Shown here: one piece after another, positions 7,614 to 16,530 of the stretch
How the letters are laid out: each line of letters begins with the position of its first letter
Position numbering within the stretch: position 1 is the first letter of the stretch
From: Nitrosotalea sp.
Lineage (GTDB): Archaea; Thermoproteota; Nitrososphaeria; Nitrososphaerales; Nitrosopumilaceae
Direction of reading: 5' to 3'
Assembly (NCBI GenBank): GCA_025451075.1
Contig: JANWLA010000009.1
Location: 1-42,910 of the forward strand
DNA length: 42,910 nt
Translations under genes and position numbers: made by a program
The notes under the pieces: generated by a model
The model's database searches: none
What the model was told of the DNA's origin: nothing
What the model saw: the letters and a program-made list of their open reading frames with translations, nothing else

Positions 7614-7723
7614 GTTTTTTTAAGCAGGACTAGTTTAATTTAGAGGTTGAGAGAATCACTTTCTAAAAATTATTTCCAGTAGTAAAATTATCAGTACTGT
7701 TCCAACGATGCCCATAATGTCAT

Positions 7724-7861
7724 TTACTTTGAAAATTTATCCATCATGCCTTTTTTGTGAGCGTGGATTAGATGAACTTCAAGACCTTCAGTAGAGTAAA
7801 AAACGGTATTGTATTCCCTACAAGTTGGCATGATGATACTGGAATCCTTTGTTCTTGGCAT
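7724..7861 (-). CDS. Small C2H2 zinc-finger-like protein with one Cys replaced
   Basis: A 45-residue frame from ATG 7861 ends in a segment that follows the archaeal C2H2 finger layout. TCREYNTVFYSTEGLEVH then LIHAHKK gives Cys, x2, Tyr where the second Cys should be, then the F, L and H..H.H positions. TAC differs from TGC by one base, so either the metal site is degenerate or the gene is decaying. The 5' end lies about 80 nt from the divergent gene at 7939. Confidence 0.45.
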   Translation of the reverse strand: MPRTKDSSIIMPTCREYNTVFYSTEGLEVHLIHAHKKGMMDKFSK

Positions 7862-7938
7862 TACAATGTCATGCCCTTTTTCTTAATATCTTTACAGTTT
7901 CCATAAAGATAAATTGCAACATTTTCAACTATACTTTA

Positions 7939-8259
7939 ATGTCAGAACTAGTCCAGTATCAAATCCAGCAATTAATTGACAATGGTCAGACGGTCCAGTT
8001 GACACTTACAGAAGATGTCCAGACAGAACCAGTCTCACAAAAACAGCTAATGCTGGATGCAATAAACCAAAAACTAGACCCAGAGCTAAGAGACCAGATA
8101 GCTCCATTTATCGAGGCAATACTTCAGTCCCAGCCCACAATTGCAATCAAGAGCTATGCCCAGACATCAATCACAATCACAATGCCAAGACGAAGATATG
8201 AGAGGATGGGTAGCCCTGCAGTAGGCCAGAGACTAGAGATTAACATAAAAAAGATCTAG
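7939..8259 (+). CDS. Hypothetical soluble protein, 106 aa
   Basis: A Gln-rich N-terminal half ([19 protein letters not shown]) is followed by helices and a basic end ([10 protein letters not shown]). The frame extends upstream to 7849, but ATG 7939 is preferred: an ATAAAGATAAAT box centred near 7909 lies 30 nt upstream, and the upstream residues look non-coding. It overlaps the end of the convergent DUF255 gene by 4 bp. No family recognised. Confidence 0.6.
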   Translation: MSELVQYQIQQLIDNGQTVQLTLTEDVQTEPVSQKQLMLDAINQKLDPELRDQIAPFIEAILQSQPTIAIKSYAQTSITITMPRRRYERMGSPAVGQRLEINIKKI

Positions 8260-10283
8260 ATCAGTTTTTCAATCTCAGGTACAGTTTCAAGAGGTAGAGA
8301 GCACGTAAAGTCCCTGCAGACGTATACCTTGGTTTTTGTATCATCATATTCCTTGCCTGCAAAAAACTGCAATCCCGTGAGGGATTCAAGATCCTCTTTT
8401 CTTGAAATCATGACAAGGATTGCTTCAGGTATGAATTTTTTCAAGAGATAGTTTTTCACATCTTCGTTTACGGTATTAATTACAGTAATTTCGACTGGCT
8501 TTTTCAAGTATGCATAAATGGAATTTAGCAGCTGCCCAAACCCAAACGGATTTTCTGCAGCCATTACTGCAAGTGACTCCATCACTTTGATTGATACATC
8601 AAGATATTTTTTTTCTTGTGTGAGATGATACAGTTTCAACATTACACCCGCTGCAACAGAGTTTCCGGATGGCAAGGACAAGTCGTAGATGTTCTTTGTT
8701 CTGATGATCAGTTTTTCGTGGTTGTCTGCAGTAAAGAAAAAGTTCTTGTGGTCTTCATCCCAGAAATGATCAAGCATGTAATTTGCATAGTATACAGCCA
8801 GGTCAAGGTATTTTTTTAAAGGTTCGACCTCAAAGTAATCAAGTAAGGCATTTACAAAATATGCATAATCATCAAGATATGCCCTAAGTTTTGACTGGCC
8901 GTCTTTGTACGTATGGAGTAGTTCCCCATTTTTTGTCAATTTCTCTTCAATGAATTTGATACAGTTTTTGGCAGCCTGTAAAAAGTCTGCATCTCCTGCA
9001 ACGCGATACCCTTTGACAAATGCTGTAACCATAAGCGAGTTCCAGCTTGTCATTATCTTGTCATCTCTTCCAGGAGGGATTCGCTTTGTCCTTTCTGCAT
9101 AGAGTTTCTCTCGTGATTGCTTTAAGATTTGGATGATTTCTGATTCTTGCTTTCCAAAGTGAAATGCTATTGAGGACAGGTTCATACTGTTGTACAATAT
9201 TGTGTGCCCCTCAAAGTTGCCGCCATCAGTCACATCATAGTACAAACAAAAGATGTCAGAGTCTTTTCCCAATATTTCTTGGATTTCTTTTTTCTTCCAG
9301 ACATAGAACTTTCCTTCTTCACCTTCAGAATCTGCATCCTGTGCAGAATAAAATCCCCCTTCAGGCGATGTCATTAGTCTTAGAACATATCGCAGCGTAT
9401 CCCTGATGACCTCAAGATATCGCGGGTCTTTTGAGATCTGATATGCCTCAGCATAGACTGGAGGCAAGAGTGCATTGTCATAGAGCATTTTTTCAAAATG
9501 CGGTACAAGCCAGCGAGAATCAGTAGAATACCTATGGAATCCTCCCCCGAGCTGATCATAGAGACCCCCGTTTGCCATCTTAGATAGTGTCTTGAAGACA
9601 AAATCTTGAAACTTTGTAATTCCAGCTAGTTTTGAGTATCGTAGCATAAATGAAAGATTTGACGCATTAGGAAATTTTGGAGCTTGGCCGAATCCTCCAT
9701 TTGTCATGTCTGCAATTGATAACAAGTTTACTGCGGCTTCATCAAGTATTGATCTTTCCAGCTTGGAATCTAGTGCAATAGATTCTGTTTTTTGTAAAGT
9801 GTTGACAAAATTTTCAGCTGCCTGCTCTACGTTGCCAGGTTTTTCTTTCCAGGCTTGTGCAAGCTGCAACACAAGACTTCCAAATCCCGGCCTTCCATAA
9901 CCATCAAGCGGTGGAAAATATGTGCCAACATAAAACGGTCTTTGGTCAGGTGTCAAAAATACGCTAAGGGGCCACCCACCACTGCCAGTATTTAGTTGAC
10001 ATACCTTTTGGTAGATATCATCAATATCTGGTCGCTCTTCTCGGTCTACTTTGATGTTGACAAAATTTTCATTCATTGCCTGTGCAATCTCTTCGTTTTC
10101 AAACGATTCATGGGCCATAACATGGCACCAGTGACATGCACTATAGCCCACACTGAGAAAGATTGGCTTGTTCTCTTGTTTTGCCTTGGCCAGGGCCTCT
10201 TCGCCCCATGCATACCACTGGACAGGATTATTGGCATGCTGCAAAAGATATGGACTTGATTCTTTTATCAGATCATTTGGCAA
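8256..10283 (-). CDS. YyaL/DUF255 family thioredoxin-domain protein
   Basis: The N-terminal part is the thioredoxin-like DUF255 domain ([20 protein letters not shown], then [14 protein letters not shown] with a CHWC pair, and [12 protein letters not shown]). The remaining 500 residues form the alpha/alpha-barrel part ([44 protein letters not shown]). Homologues are B. subtilis YyaL and mammalian SPATA20/SSP411; the biochemical role is not established. TTG 10283 gives the usual N-terminus [17 protein letters not shown] 10295 would add four residues. Length of about 675 aa is normal. Confidence 0.92.
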   Translation of the reverse strand: MPNDLIKESSPYLLQHANNPVQWYAWGEEALAKAKQENKPIFLSVGYSACHWCHVMAHESFENEEIAQAMNENFVNIKVDREERPDIDDIYQKVCQLNTGSGGWPLSVFLTPDQRPFYVGTYFPPLDGYGRPGFGSLVLQLAQAWKEKPGNVEQAAENFVNTLQKTESIALDSKLERSILDEAAVNLLSIADMTNGGFGQAPKFPNASNLSFMLRYSKLAGITKFQDFVFKTLSKMANGGLYDQLGGGFHRYSTDSRWLVPHFEKMLYDNALLPPVYAEAYQISKDPRYLEVIRDTLRYVLRLMTSPEGGFYSAQDADSEGEEGKFYVWKKKEIQEILGKDSDIFCLYYDVTDGGNFEGHTILYNSMNLSSIAFHFGKQESEIIQILKQSREKLYAERTKRIPPGRDDKIMTSWNSLMVTAFVKGYRVAGDADFLQAAKNCIKFIEEKLTKNGELLHTYKDGQSKLRAYLDDYAYFVNALLDYFEVEPLKKYLDLAVYYANYMLDHFWDEDHKNFFFTADNHEKLIIRTKNIYDLSLPSGNSVAAGVMLKLYHLTQEKKYLDVSIKVMESLAVMAAENPFGFGQLLNSIYAYLKKPVEITVINTVNEDVKNYLLKKFIPEAILVMISRKEDLESLTGLQFFAGKEYDDTKTKVYVCRDFTCSLPLETVPEIEKLI

Positions 10284-10370
10284 TATATCATACAAGAAAA
10301 TTACAGTATTTGTATTGATCTCTTTAACAGAAACAATAATCTTTGCTTGTTTTCATGGAAAATTCAAGTA

Positions 10371-11258
10371 ATGAAATTCAGAGCAGTCTTTCTCATTTTG
10401 GCAATTTCCATGTTTTGTATCATATTACACACAGGGCAAGCATTTTCACAGCAGACAAGTACATGCCAGCCCAATGTCATTTGTGCACATCCAGGGAACA
10501 TGTTGACGTACTCCATATCATTAAGGGATGTCAACAGTTCTCAGACCTATAATTTCGGCAGCATGGTTGACGCAAATAATATCAATCTGGTGCAAAGCCA
10601 AGATGACAAAAACGGGGTTCAAAACACAACTTTGATCCTAAATCTGAAAACAGGTTTTGCCCACGGCCAGCAAGCCAATACCACACGGCCATTTCTTGAA
10701 GTGCTGGCATCGCCAGTTGCTTACAATAAGTCCGATACTTCATTCATACAGATAGTGACGGATTTTAACGGATTCAAAAGAACCGCCATAGACGTATTTC
10801 GTGCAAATGGAGACAGTACATCAAAAATTGTATATGACCTTGAAACCGGAATTTTGTTAGGAGAGCATTCTGAATCAATCCTTGCAATCAACGGCAACCC
10901 AGAGATTGTGGAATTTTCAGATACGCTTACTGGTACCAACATGATAAATTCAGACTCTAATGCCATAAAAAATCTGAAAACTAGTGTATCAATACCAAAC
11001 TGGGTCAAGAGCACTGCAAAAATGTGGTCTCAGGGAGACATGCAAGACTCTGAATTTGCAAGTGCAATCCAGTATCTCATATCAAATGGAATAATGAACA
11101 TTCCACATGGAATCTCAGGAAATAGCTCCTCTCAGGCAATTCCTTCATGGTTAAAACACAGCACTGGAATGTGGGCAAGCGGTCAGATTACAGACGATGA
11201 GTTTATGCAAAGCATCCAGTGGCTCATCACAAAAGGCATAGTCCAAGTAGGAAACTAG
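10371..11258 (+). CDS. Exported protein with two C-terminal IPxW repeats
   Basis: ATG 10371 begins a clear signal peptide (MKFRAVFLILAISMFCIILH, cleavage near GQAFS). The mature protein has a beta-rich domain with two nearby cysteines (TCQPNVICAH) and a C-terminal module of two repeats (IPNWVKSTAKMWSQG, IPSWLKHSTGMWASGQITDD). An in-frame ATG at 10347 would add eight residues before the signal and is less likely. The repeats match those stranded behind the TGA of the protease gene at 6128-6385. Probably secreted or surface-attached; function unknown. Confidence 0.8.
   Translation: MKFRAVFLILAISMFCIILHTGQAFSQQTSTCQPNVICAHPGNMLTYSISLRDVNSSQTYNFGSMVDANNINLVQSQDDKNGVQNTTLILNLKTGFAHGQQANTTRPFLEVLASPVAYNKSDTSFIQIVTDFNGFKRTAIDVFRANGDSTSKIVYDLETGILLGEHSESILAINGNPEIVEFSDTLTGTNMINSDSNAIKNLKTSVSIPNWVKSTAKMWSQGDMQDSEFASAIQYLISNGIMNIPHGISGNSSSQAIPSWLKHSTGMWASGQITDDEFMQSIQWLITKGIVQVGN
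10992..11255 (+). repeat. Two IPxW protein repeats at the C-terminus
   Basis: Unit 1 is 10992-11102 and unit 2 is 11139-11255, each about 37 codons, joined by a 12-residue linker rich in Ser and Gly. Shared positions are I-P-x-W-hydrophobic-K, a second W at +11, an acidic D-[DS]-x-F and Q-[YW]-L-I-x-x-G-I. The same module occurs at 6128-6382. Confidence 0.8.
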
Positions 11259-11288
11259 AGTTAAATAAAACTAGAAAATGGTTCAGTT

Positions 11289-11441
11289 ATGAATTGCAAG
11301 AGATGCCACCATACAAGTGATGCACACATACCATCAGAGCAAAGCACCTCTCTTGTGAAATTTGGCAAGTGTCTTGTAAGGACTTGTACATGTGTACAAT
11401 TTTTAGAGCCTATTGAAGAAATTGATGACGAGTTGGTCTAG
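11289..11441 (+). CDS. Small Cys-rich zinc-binding protein, 50 aa
   Basis: The frame ATG 11289 to TAG 11441 encodes MNCKRCHHTSDAH near its start and GKCLVRTCTC later, so it has six cysteines in CxxCHH and CxxxxCxC arrangements and an acidic tail (EEIDDELV). The layout suggests one structural zinc site. It starts 30 nt after the exported protein's stop and may be cotranscribed. Family not recognised. Confidence 0.65.
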   Translation: MNCKRCHHTSDAHIPSEQSTSLVKFGKCLVRTCTCVQFLEPIEEIDDELV

Positions 11442-11444
11442 GTT

Positions 11445-12458
11445 TTATTTGGATGTAGAATTGACCATTACTTTTTCTGACAGAGATATTGTCTTTGTAT
11501 TGTTAGAAGCAGTGTGATTTGTTACAGTGGTTGTATGATTAGATGGGCTGGTTACAAGAACATTTGCAGCCATTGAAAGATTATCTTTAGCACCTGTTGC
11601 AGTACCAGATGTTTTATTGGTAGAGTTTGTTGGAATAACATTTGTACTAGTCACCACTTTTTCAGTAGCGTTTGTAGTGACTGTAACATTAGCCTGAGTT
11701 GTAGCAGATGTAGCGTTTTGTGTCACCGTAGTTGTTGCATTTGGTAATACAACTGGAGCTGGTGGCGGAGGTATCAACTTTGGAGGCGTTAATTTAATCT
11801 GATTAATGTTTTCAGATGAAATCATTGGATCATATGTTGCACCAAGTATCTGTTTCAAGTTATCATCAAAAGTAGAAGTAAATGTGAGTATCTGGATTTG
11901 AGGATCAACATTTGCAGTACTATACCTTGCAGAATCATTTGCTGCTGCGCCAGATGAAGCATCAAGTGTTTGTGGTGCAATTCTTGCGCCAACTGGCATT
12001 GCAATATTAAAAGCCACGATGTTATACCCTGAAGTTGGAGTCATTGCATAGACTTCAGCAAGAGCAACTGATTGAGTATTATTTACAATTGATGTATCAA
12101 AGATTAGGACTTGGCCTTTCTGACCACTATAGTCGGGGGTGTGCTGAGCTTTTAGTTTTTCTGCGTCATCAAAGTTACTTGCATGGTCCAAGAGTTGGAT
12201 CTTGGCACCAATCGGTTGGGTGTAATCAAATGCAACAAGGTTATAGCCATTCTTTGGAGTCATGGCATCAATCTCTTGCTTTGCCATTATATCACCTGAG
12301 AAATGATAGTTGTTACCTATGAATAAAATAAGCAAGCCTATGAGAACTAGAGACACTGAAATTACGATCAGGGCGTATCCAACCTTTCGATAATTGTGAG
12401 GATTCTTGTCTTTTACAACTGGTTTTGGTCCATCAGATGGCCCCGCAGGATTGGACAT
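11445..12458 (-). CDS. Membrane-anchored surface protein with internal repeat and Thr/Asn-rich tail
   Basis: A cytoplasmic Pro/Lys-rich N-terminus (residues 1-25) precedes one membrane helix (27-48). Outside the membrane there are two copies of a short domain with the signature MTPxxGYNxVAFxxxxPxGAxI, at residues 66-87 and 139-160. A PPPPAP stretch near the middle leads into about 110 residues dominated by T, N, S and V, with many N-x-T/S sites suited to archaeal N-glycosylation. Probably a glycosylated cell-surface protein; no enzyme motif. Confidence 0.7.
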   Translation of the reverse strand: MSNPAGPSDGPKPVVKDKNPHNYRKVGYALIVISVSLVLIGLLILFIGNNYHFSGDIMAKQEIDAMTPKNGYNLVAFDYTQPIGAKIQLLDHASNFDDAEKLKAQHTPDYSGQKGQVLIFDTSIVNNTQSVALAEVYAMTPTSGYNIVAFNIAMPVGARIAPQTLDASSGAAANDSARYSTANVDPQIQILTFTSTFDDNLKQILGATYDPMISSENINQIKLTPPKLIPPPPAPVVLPNATTTVTQNATSATTQANVTVTTNATEKVVTSTNVIPTNSTNKTSGTATGAKDNLSMAANVLVTSPSNHTTTVTNHTASNNTKTISLSEKVMVNSTSK

Positions 12459-12533
12459 TTGTTTCCCAACAATGGGGGGCTGAATTTAATCTTTTATTGT
12501 GATGACATGGAACACCCAAGACGGGGGTCAAGT

Positions 12534-12767
12534 CTACTTTTTGGCTTGATCCATTTTGAAGATCTGCACCATTGTCAGATCTAATGCTTTTTTGAGATGC
12601 TCAAACTCGTCAACAAAGTGTTTTTGATTTTCCGCAAGCACCTTTAGTACACCCATCAAAGACTTTTTTTCTCGGTCAGCGGATGCAGCCTCTAGTGCAC
12701 TAATTCTAGATATCAGTGCATCGAGTTCTTTTTTGAGCTCCTGACCATGAGGTTTGCTCTTGTCCAT
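12534..12767 (-). CDS. Small coiled-coil protein, 77 aa
   Basis: Almost the whole chain is heptad-rich helix (ELKKELDALISRISALEAAS, then HFVDEFEHLKKALDLTMVQI). ATG 12767 is chosen because a GATATATC box centred near 12793 lies 26 nt upstream. A start at 12788 would fall inside the promoter region. It diverges from the RidA gene across a short AT-rich spacer that seems to hold promoters for both. No function can be assigned. Confidence 0.6.
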   Translation of the reverse strand: MDKSKPHGQELKKELDALISRISALEAASADREKKSLMGVLKVLAENQKHFVDEFEHLKKALDLTMVQIFKMDQAKK

Positions 12768-12832
12768 CAAGTTGGGTTTATCATACACGATATATCAATA
12801 TATTAAAACCAATGCAACCAGTAGACGTAATC

Positions 12833-13288
12833 ATGATTGATGAAAAACTAGAGTCACTTGGCATAACACTTCCAACACCTCCCAAGCCTGCAGGTTCATA
12901 CATTCCAGTTGTAAGAACAGGCAACTTGATCTTTGTATCAGGACAGATTCCAATCAAAGACGGACAGGTGCAATTCAAGGGCCAGGTGCCAACAAGCATT
13001 TCAGTAGAAGACGCACAAAAAGCGGCCAAGTTGTGCATAACAAATGTCTTGGCCCAGATAAAATCAGAACTTGGAACACTGGATAAAATATCAAAAATTG
13101 TACGCGTTTCAGGATTTGTAAACAGCTCTCCAGAATTTTATGAGCATCCAAAGATAATCAATGCCGCATCTGATCTTCTTTTTGAGATATTCGGAGAGAA
13201 AGGAAAACACACAAGAATTGCAGTGGGAGTTGCAAGTCTGCCTCTAAACTCTGCAGTTGAAATTGATTTAATCGCAGAGACTATTTGA
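12833..13288 (+). CDS. RidA/YjgF/UK114 family protein
   Basis: A 151-residue member of the RidA family, which as trimers hydrolyse reactive enamine/imine intermediates such as 2-aminoacrylate. Visible features are the N-terminal DEKLESLGITLP, the strand RTGNLIFVSGQIP, and the C-terminal HTRIAVGVASLPLNSAVEIDLIA. This longer subgroup (about 150 aa) often lacks the catalytic Arg of classical RidA, and none is obvious here at the expected C-P-[RA] position, so deaminase activity is uncertain. ATG 12833 fits the TATATTAAA box 30 nt upstream better than ATG 12812. It overlaps the convergent DHH gene by 8 bp. Confidence 0.85.
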   Translation: MIDEKLESLGITLPTPPKPAGSYIPVVRTGNLIFVSGQIPIKDGQVQFKGQVPTSISVEDAQKAAKLCITNVLAQIKSELGTLDKISKIVRVSGFVNSSPEFYEHPKIINAASDLLFEIFGEKGKHTRIAVGVASLPLNSAVEIDLIAETI

Positions 13289-14261
13289 GTTTTGAATTAA
13301 ACTTTTTCAAGAACATGCCAATCTTTTCTTTTGGTATGACTGCACCGCATGCCTTGTCATGTCCTCCACCAGAGCCGCCAAGCTCTGTTGCCAATTGGTT
13401 TACAATTCTGCCAAGATGTACCTTACATGATTTTGCGCCACGAACTGATACTGCATAGATGCCTTGCTCTTCTCTTAGCTTGTATGACACCCCTACTTCT
13501 TTTCCTGACAATCCAAGGACAAAGTTTACTGCCATGCTTGCACCAGAGTCTGTGACTTCCATGTAGGAGAGGTTTTTCATTTTCTTCATGTTGTCCTTGA
13601 CTTTTTGTATGACACCAGAAATTCTTTCTGCCTGGATTCTTGCAAACTCAAACGTATTGTTTATCTGGTGTGGATATTTGGAGTCGCTTAGCTCATCCAC
13701 CAGATATAATAGAAATTCAGGATCTTTTTGGTGGCTTGTAATTGTAAATGTAAGAACCGTAGCCTCCAAGAGTACAAACTGTCTGTCAAATCTTTGCAGT
13801 TGTGCTGCACCAATTGGCCTGTCCTCCATGTAATCAGTTACTGCAGCACATGCTGCCAAAAAAGAGCCATAGTCAGATAGTTTTGTCTTGAATGCATCAT
13901 ACACCTGAACTGTAGTGCACTCGTTTACTGTATGAATTAGTTTTACCTTCAAAGCCTTGATCTTCTTTTTTATTGGTTCTTCAATATCGTGATGGTCAAT
14001 GTACGTAATGGAAACCTTGTTTTTTCGTAATGCCTTTAGTAATTCAACAAACTGGTCCTGGTTTGATTTGCTCAGTCCCAAGTCGCAGATAAATAACGTC
14101 TTTAGTTTTTCATCATTTTTTAGCGCTTCAAGCTCATTCATCAGTCCTGGATAATCAACTAGTTTAGTTTCTCCTCCAAACGCTTTTCGAATCAGTGATG
14201 CAGAGCTTACACCATCAGCATCTTCTTTGTGAGAAACACAGACAACTCTAGTTCGCGCCAT
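13281..14261 (-). CDS. DHH/DHHA1 family phosphoesterase
   Basis: The 326-residue protein has the DHH signature set: SHKEDADGVSSA (motif I), FICDLGLS (motif II), TYIDHHD (DHH motif III), and the C-terminal DHHA1 glycine/His signature GGSGGGHDKACG. These Asp/His residues bind Mn2+ for phosphodiester hydrolysis. Archaeal members act as RecJ-like or GAN exonucleases, nanoRNases or oligonucleotide phosphatases; which one cannot be told here. The chain is shorter than full RecJ. Convergent 8-bp overlap with the RidA gene. Confidence 0.88.
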   Translation of the reverse strand: MARTRVVCVSHKEDADGVSSASLIRKAFGGETKLVDYPGLMNELEALKNDEKLKTLFICDLGLSKSNQDQFVELLKALRKNKVSITYIDHHDIEEPIKKKIKALKVKLIHTVNECTTVQVYDAFKTKLSDYGSFLAACAAVTDYMEDRPIGAAQLQRFDRQFVLLEATVLTFTITSHQKDPEFLLYLVDELSDSKYPHQINNTFEFARIQAERISGVIQKVKDNMKKMKNLSYMEVTDSGASMAVNFVLGLSGKEVGVSYKLREEQGIYAVSVRGAKSCKVHLGRIVNQLATELGGSGGGHDKACGAVIPKEKIGMFLKKFNSKLK

Positions 14262-14295
14262 GGATTATTCACGAGGTTTAAACCCCTCATTTAAA

Positions 14296-14526
14296 CTAAA
14301 AAACAGGCTTGGTTTTCTTTAGGCTCATGTATGTTTTAAATTCTGCAACCAGTGTTTGATGTCCCTTGACATCCTGCAGTACCACACAATACATGTCATA
14401 AAATGAGATTCCAAGTAATTGTGATTCGCGGTCAAGATCAGAAATCTCTTGCAAGACTCTTGGGTCTTTGGTCTCCACTACAAAATTGTCCACCATGCGG
14501 ACAAATTCGTCATCCCATTGGCTCAT
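14296..14526 (-). CDS. Small hypothetical protein, paralogue of the gene at 16531-16737
   Basis: The 76-residue acidic helical protein has FVRMVDNFVVETKDP, then DRESQLLGISFYDMYCVVL. A second gene at 16531-16737 shares the same skeleton: F-x-x-M-V-D, D-P, D-x-E-x-Q, G-I-x-F-Y-x-M and V-L. The start is ATG 14526, or TTG 14535 three codons earlier; an AATTATAGC box centred near 14556 is compatible with either. Function unknown. Confidence 0.65.
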   Translation of the reverse strand: MSQWDDEFVRMVDNFVVETKDPRVLQEISDLDRESQLLGISFYDMYCVVLQDVKGHQTLVAEFKTYMSLKKTKPVF

Positions 14527-14646
14527 TTCTACCAATTTATGACAAATTTTGCTATAATTACCAAAGTTGTTAGATTAGACCAACTGCTTAATTTTTTATT
14601 TACCAAATTAGTAATAATTTAATACATATTTTTTCCATTATAACCC

Positions 14647-15819
14647 GTGCAGACAAAGAACATCGGTCTTCGAAACATCGAGGTAGCAGATACCAAGATT
14701 TCTGCAATAGATGGTGTCAACGGCAAGCTAATCTATAGAGGCTATGACATTCTAGACCTTGTAAAAAAATCAACCTTTGAGGAGACAGCGTGTCTTCTTC
14801 TCAACGAGGATTTGCCTACACAGGATGTTCTTTCTACTTTTTCAGATAAACTTGTGGCAGCCCGTGAAATTCCAGAGGGTTTAGAGAAGACCCTGCGAAA
14901 CATTCCCAAGACTGCAAACCCAATGGACGTATTGCAATCTACAGTATCCATGATGGCAGTCTATGACACTCAAAAAATAGACGACAGGGATACCAACTAC
15001 AACAGAGCAATTGATCTGATTTCAAAGATTCCAATAATTGTTGCATGCTGGGATAGAATTAGAAATGACAGGGAGATAATCCAGCCATCAAAGAAGCTAA
15101 ACCATGCAGGCAATTTTCTATACATGCTTACAGGAAAAGAGCCTGACGTAGAGGCTGCAAGAATTTTTGACATTTGTCTAATATTGCATGCCGAGCATAG
15201 CTTTAACGCATCAACGTTTGCAGCACGAGAGGTTGCATCAACACGTGCCAACATGTATGCTGCTGTAAGCGCGGCAGTCGGTGCATTGAGCGGTGAGTTG
15301 CACGGAGGTGCAAATTTTCAGGTAATGAAGATGCTTTTGGAGATTGGTTCCGTAGACAAAGTAGAACAATGGATAAAAGACAAGCTTGCAAAGAGCCAAA
15401 AAATAATGGGTATGGGCCATGCAGTATACAAGACATTTGATCCAAGAGCCGAAGTTCTCCGTGAGCTTTCAAGAAGACTTGCCGAGAAGACAGGATTACC
15501 GTGGTTTGCCATAACAAAAAGAGTAGAAGAGGTTACAGAAGAAGAGATGAAAAAAATTAAGAGTTCAGATATTTTTCCAAATGTTGATCTTTATAGTGCA
15601 TCAGCATACTATATGCTAGGCATCCCGATGGACCTTAACACACCAATATTTGCAATCTCAAGAGTGTCAGGATGGACAGCTCATATAATAGAAGAAAAAT
15701 TTGCCGAAGCCGCACCAAAACCAATGCTTTACAGACCAAAGGCAGTCTATGTAGGAAAATACTGTGGACCATCTGGATGCGAATATGTGTCCATCGAAAA
15801 ACGTCTGGCACAAATTTAA
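14647..15819 (+). CDS. gltA: Citrate synthase
   Basis: Condenses oxaloacetate and acetyl-CoA to citrate at entry to the TCA cycle, which in autotrophic thaumarchaea supplies 2-oxoglutarate for biosynthesis. All catalytic residues are visible: H219 in GELHGGANF, H258 in MGMGHAVYKTFDPRAE and D314 in NVDLYSAS. The C-terminal RVSGWTAHIIEE is also typical. Length (390) matches archaeal and Gram-positive type enzymes. The start is GTG 14647, with TTTAATAC centred 25 nt upstream, so the mRNA is probably leaderless. An 11-T run follows the stop. Confidence 0.96.
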   Translation: MQTKNIGLRNIEVADTKISAIDGVNGKLIYRGYDILDLVKKSTFEETACLLLNEDLPTQDVLSTFSDKLVAAREIPEGLEKTLRNIPKTANPMDVLQSTVSMMAVYDTQKIDDRDTNYNRAIDLISKIPIIVACWDRIRNDREIIQPSKKLNHAGNFLYMLTGKEPDVEAARIFDICLILHAEHSFNASTFAAREVASTRANMYAAVSAAVGALSGELHGGANFQVMKMLLEIGSVDKVEQWIKDKLAKSQKIMGMGHAVYKTFDPRAEVLRELSRRLAEKTGLPWFAITKRVEEVTEEEMKKIKSSDIFPNVDLYSASAYYMLGIPMDLNTPIFAISRVSGWTAHIIEEKFAEAAPKPMLYRPKAVYVGKYCGPSGCEYVSIEKRLAQI

Positions 15820-15825
15820 GTGTAA

Positions 15826-15836
15826 TTTTTTTTTTT
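15826..15836 (+). terminator. Poly-T terminator of citrate synthase
   Basis: Eleven uninterrupted T residues begin 6 nt after the stop. Archaeal RNA polymerase terminates at such T-runs without a hairpin, so this is a strong intrinsic terminator candidate. Confidence 0.7.
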
Positions 15837-15952
15837 GCATCATAATAATTCAAAGGCTCTAGTTTACAAATTTAAAAAAAATACAATCATTTGATGTATC
15901 CAAACTATAGAAGAAAGTCACTGCATCTTTAGATATATTGAAAACAGTATAG

Positions 15953-16465
15953 ATGACATTGGAAAACGCATTTAGAGCAAGAATCAATCCTTGCAAAAAC
16001 GTGTGTGCTCTAGTGTTTGCTTCTATTTTGTTGGCATCACTTGGCGTATCAGCAAATCAAGTATTTGCCATGGGTCAAGCACCATCAACATGCACCAACA
16101 GGTACGATGGTGCCATTACTGCCATGAAAATAATTGTTGGATACAAAACATTTGATCCAATAGCACATCCTGGAATAACATTCCAGTTGAGAAATGACAA
16201 GTCATACACAGTGACATTTACCATCCACACATACAACCAGAGTTCTCAGGGTAACTCACTTGCTGGAGACACATGGTACGACACAAGCGCTCCAGGATAT
16301 CAATTGGGCACATGTGTTGCAGGCGCAGGCTCAAACCAGAATGTTACAATCACTGCAACTGAAACACATCCAGGCAACATTGCACCACAGATAACACAAA
16401 ATGTTTCATGGAAAACTCTAGTACAGGGAGAGATAACATACAACATAAAATGGATAAATCCTTAG
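15953..16465 (+). CDS. Exported beta-rich protein, unknown function
   Basis: The N-terminus is basic, then hydrophobic (NVCALVFASILLASLGVSA) with a likely signal-peptidase site near VFAMG. The mature 130 residues look beta-rich with two cysteines (STCTN and GTCVAG) that could pair, and with aromatic/Thr-rich strands. No enzyme motif. The annotated start is ATG 15953; TTG 15959 fits the ATATATT box spacing (about 24 nt) better. The gene is followed by a perfect 14-bp palindrome near 16478-16491. Confidence 0.7.
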   Translation: MTLENAFRARINPCKNVCALVFASILLASLGVSANQVFAMGQAPSTCTNRYDGAITAMKIIVGYKTFDPIAHPGITFQLRNDKSYTVTFTIHTYNQSSQGNSLAGDTWYDTSAPGYQLGTCVAGAGSNQNVTITATETHPGNIAPQITQNVSWKTLVQGEITYNIKWINP

Positions 16466-16477
16466 CACAATGATGTT

Positions 16478-16491
16478 ATGGATGCATCCAT
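16478..16491. repeat. 14-bp perfect palindrome between convergent genes
   Basis: ATGGATGCATCCAT is fully self-complementary and is followed by ATTTTTA. It sits between the stop codons of two convergent genes, where it could help termination on both strands or serve as a protein-binding site. The absence of a loop makes an RNA hairpin weak. Confidence 0.35.
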
Positions 16492-16530
16492 CAATTTTTA
16501 ATGTTTAAAATCAGGTAACAAAGATTTTAG

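Noticed and set aside
10343-10552. 69-codon frame overlapping the exported IPxW protein start
   Set aside because: It overlaps the signal peptide region of a convincing secreted protein in another frame and shows no independent features.
15203-15517. 104-codon antisense frame inside citrate synthase
   Set aside because: Antisense to catalytic citrate synthase sequence; composition is explained by the sense codons.
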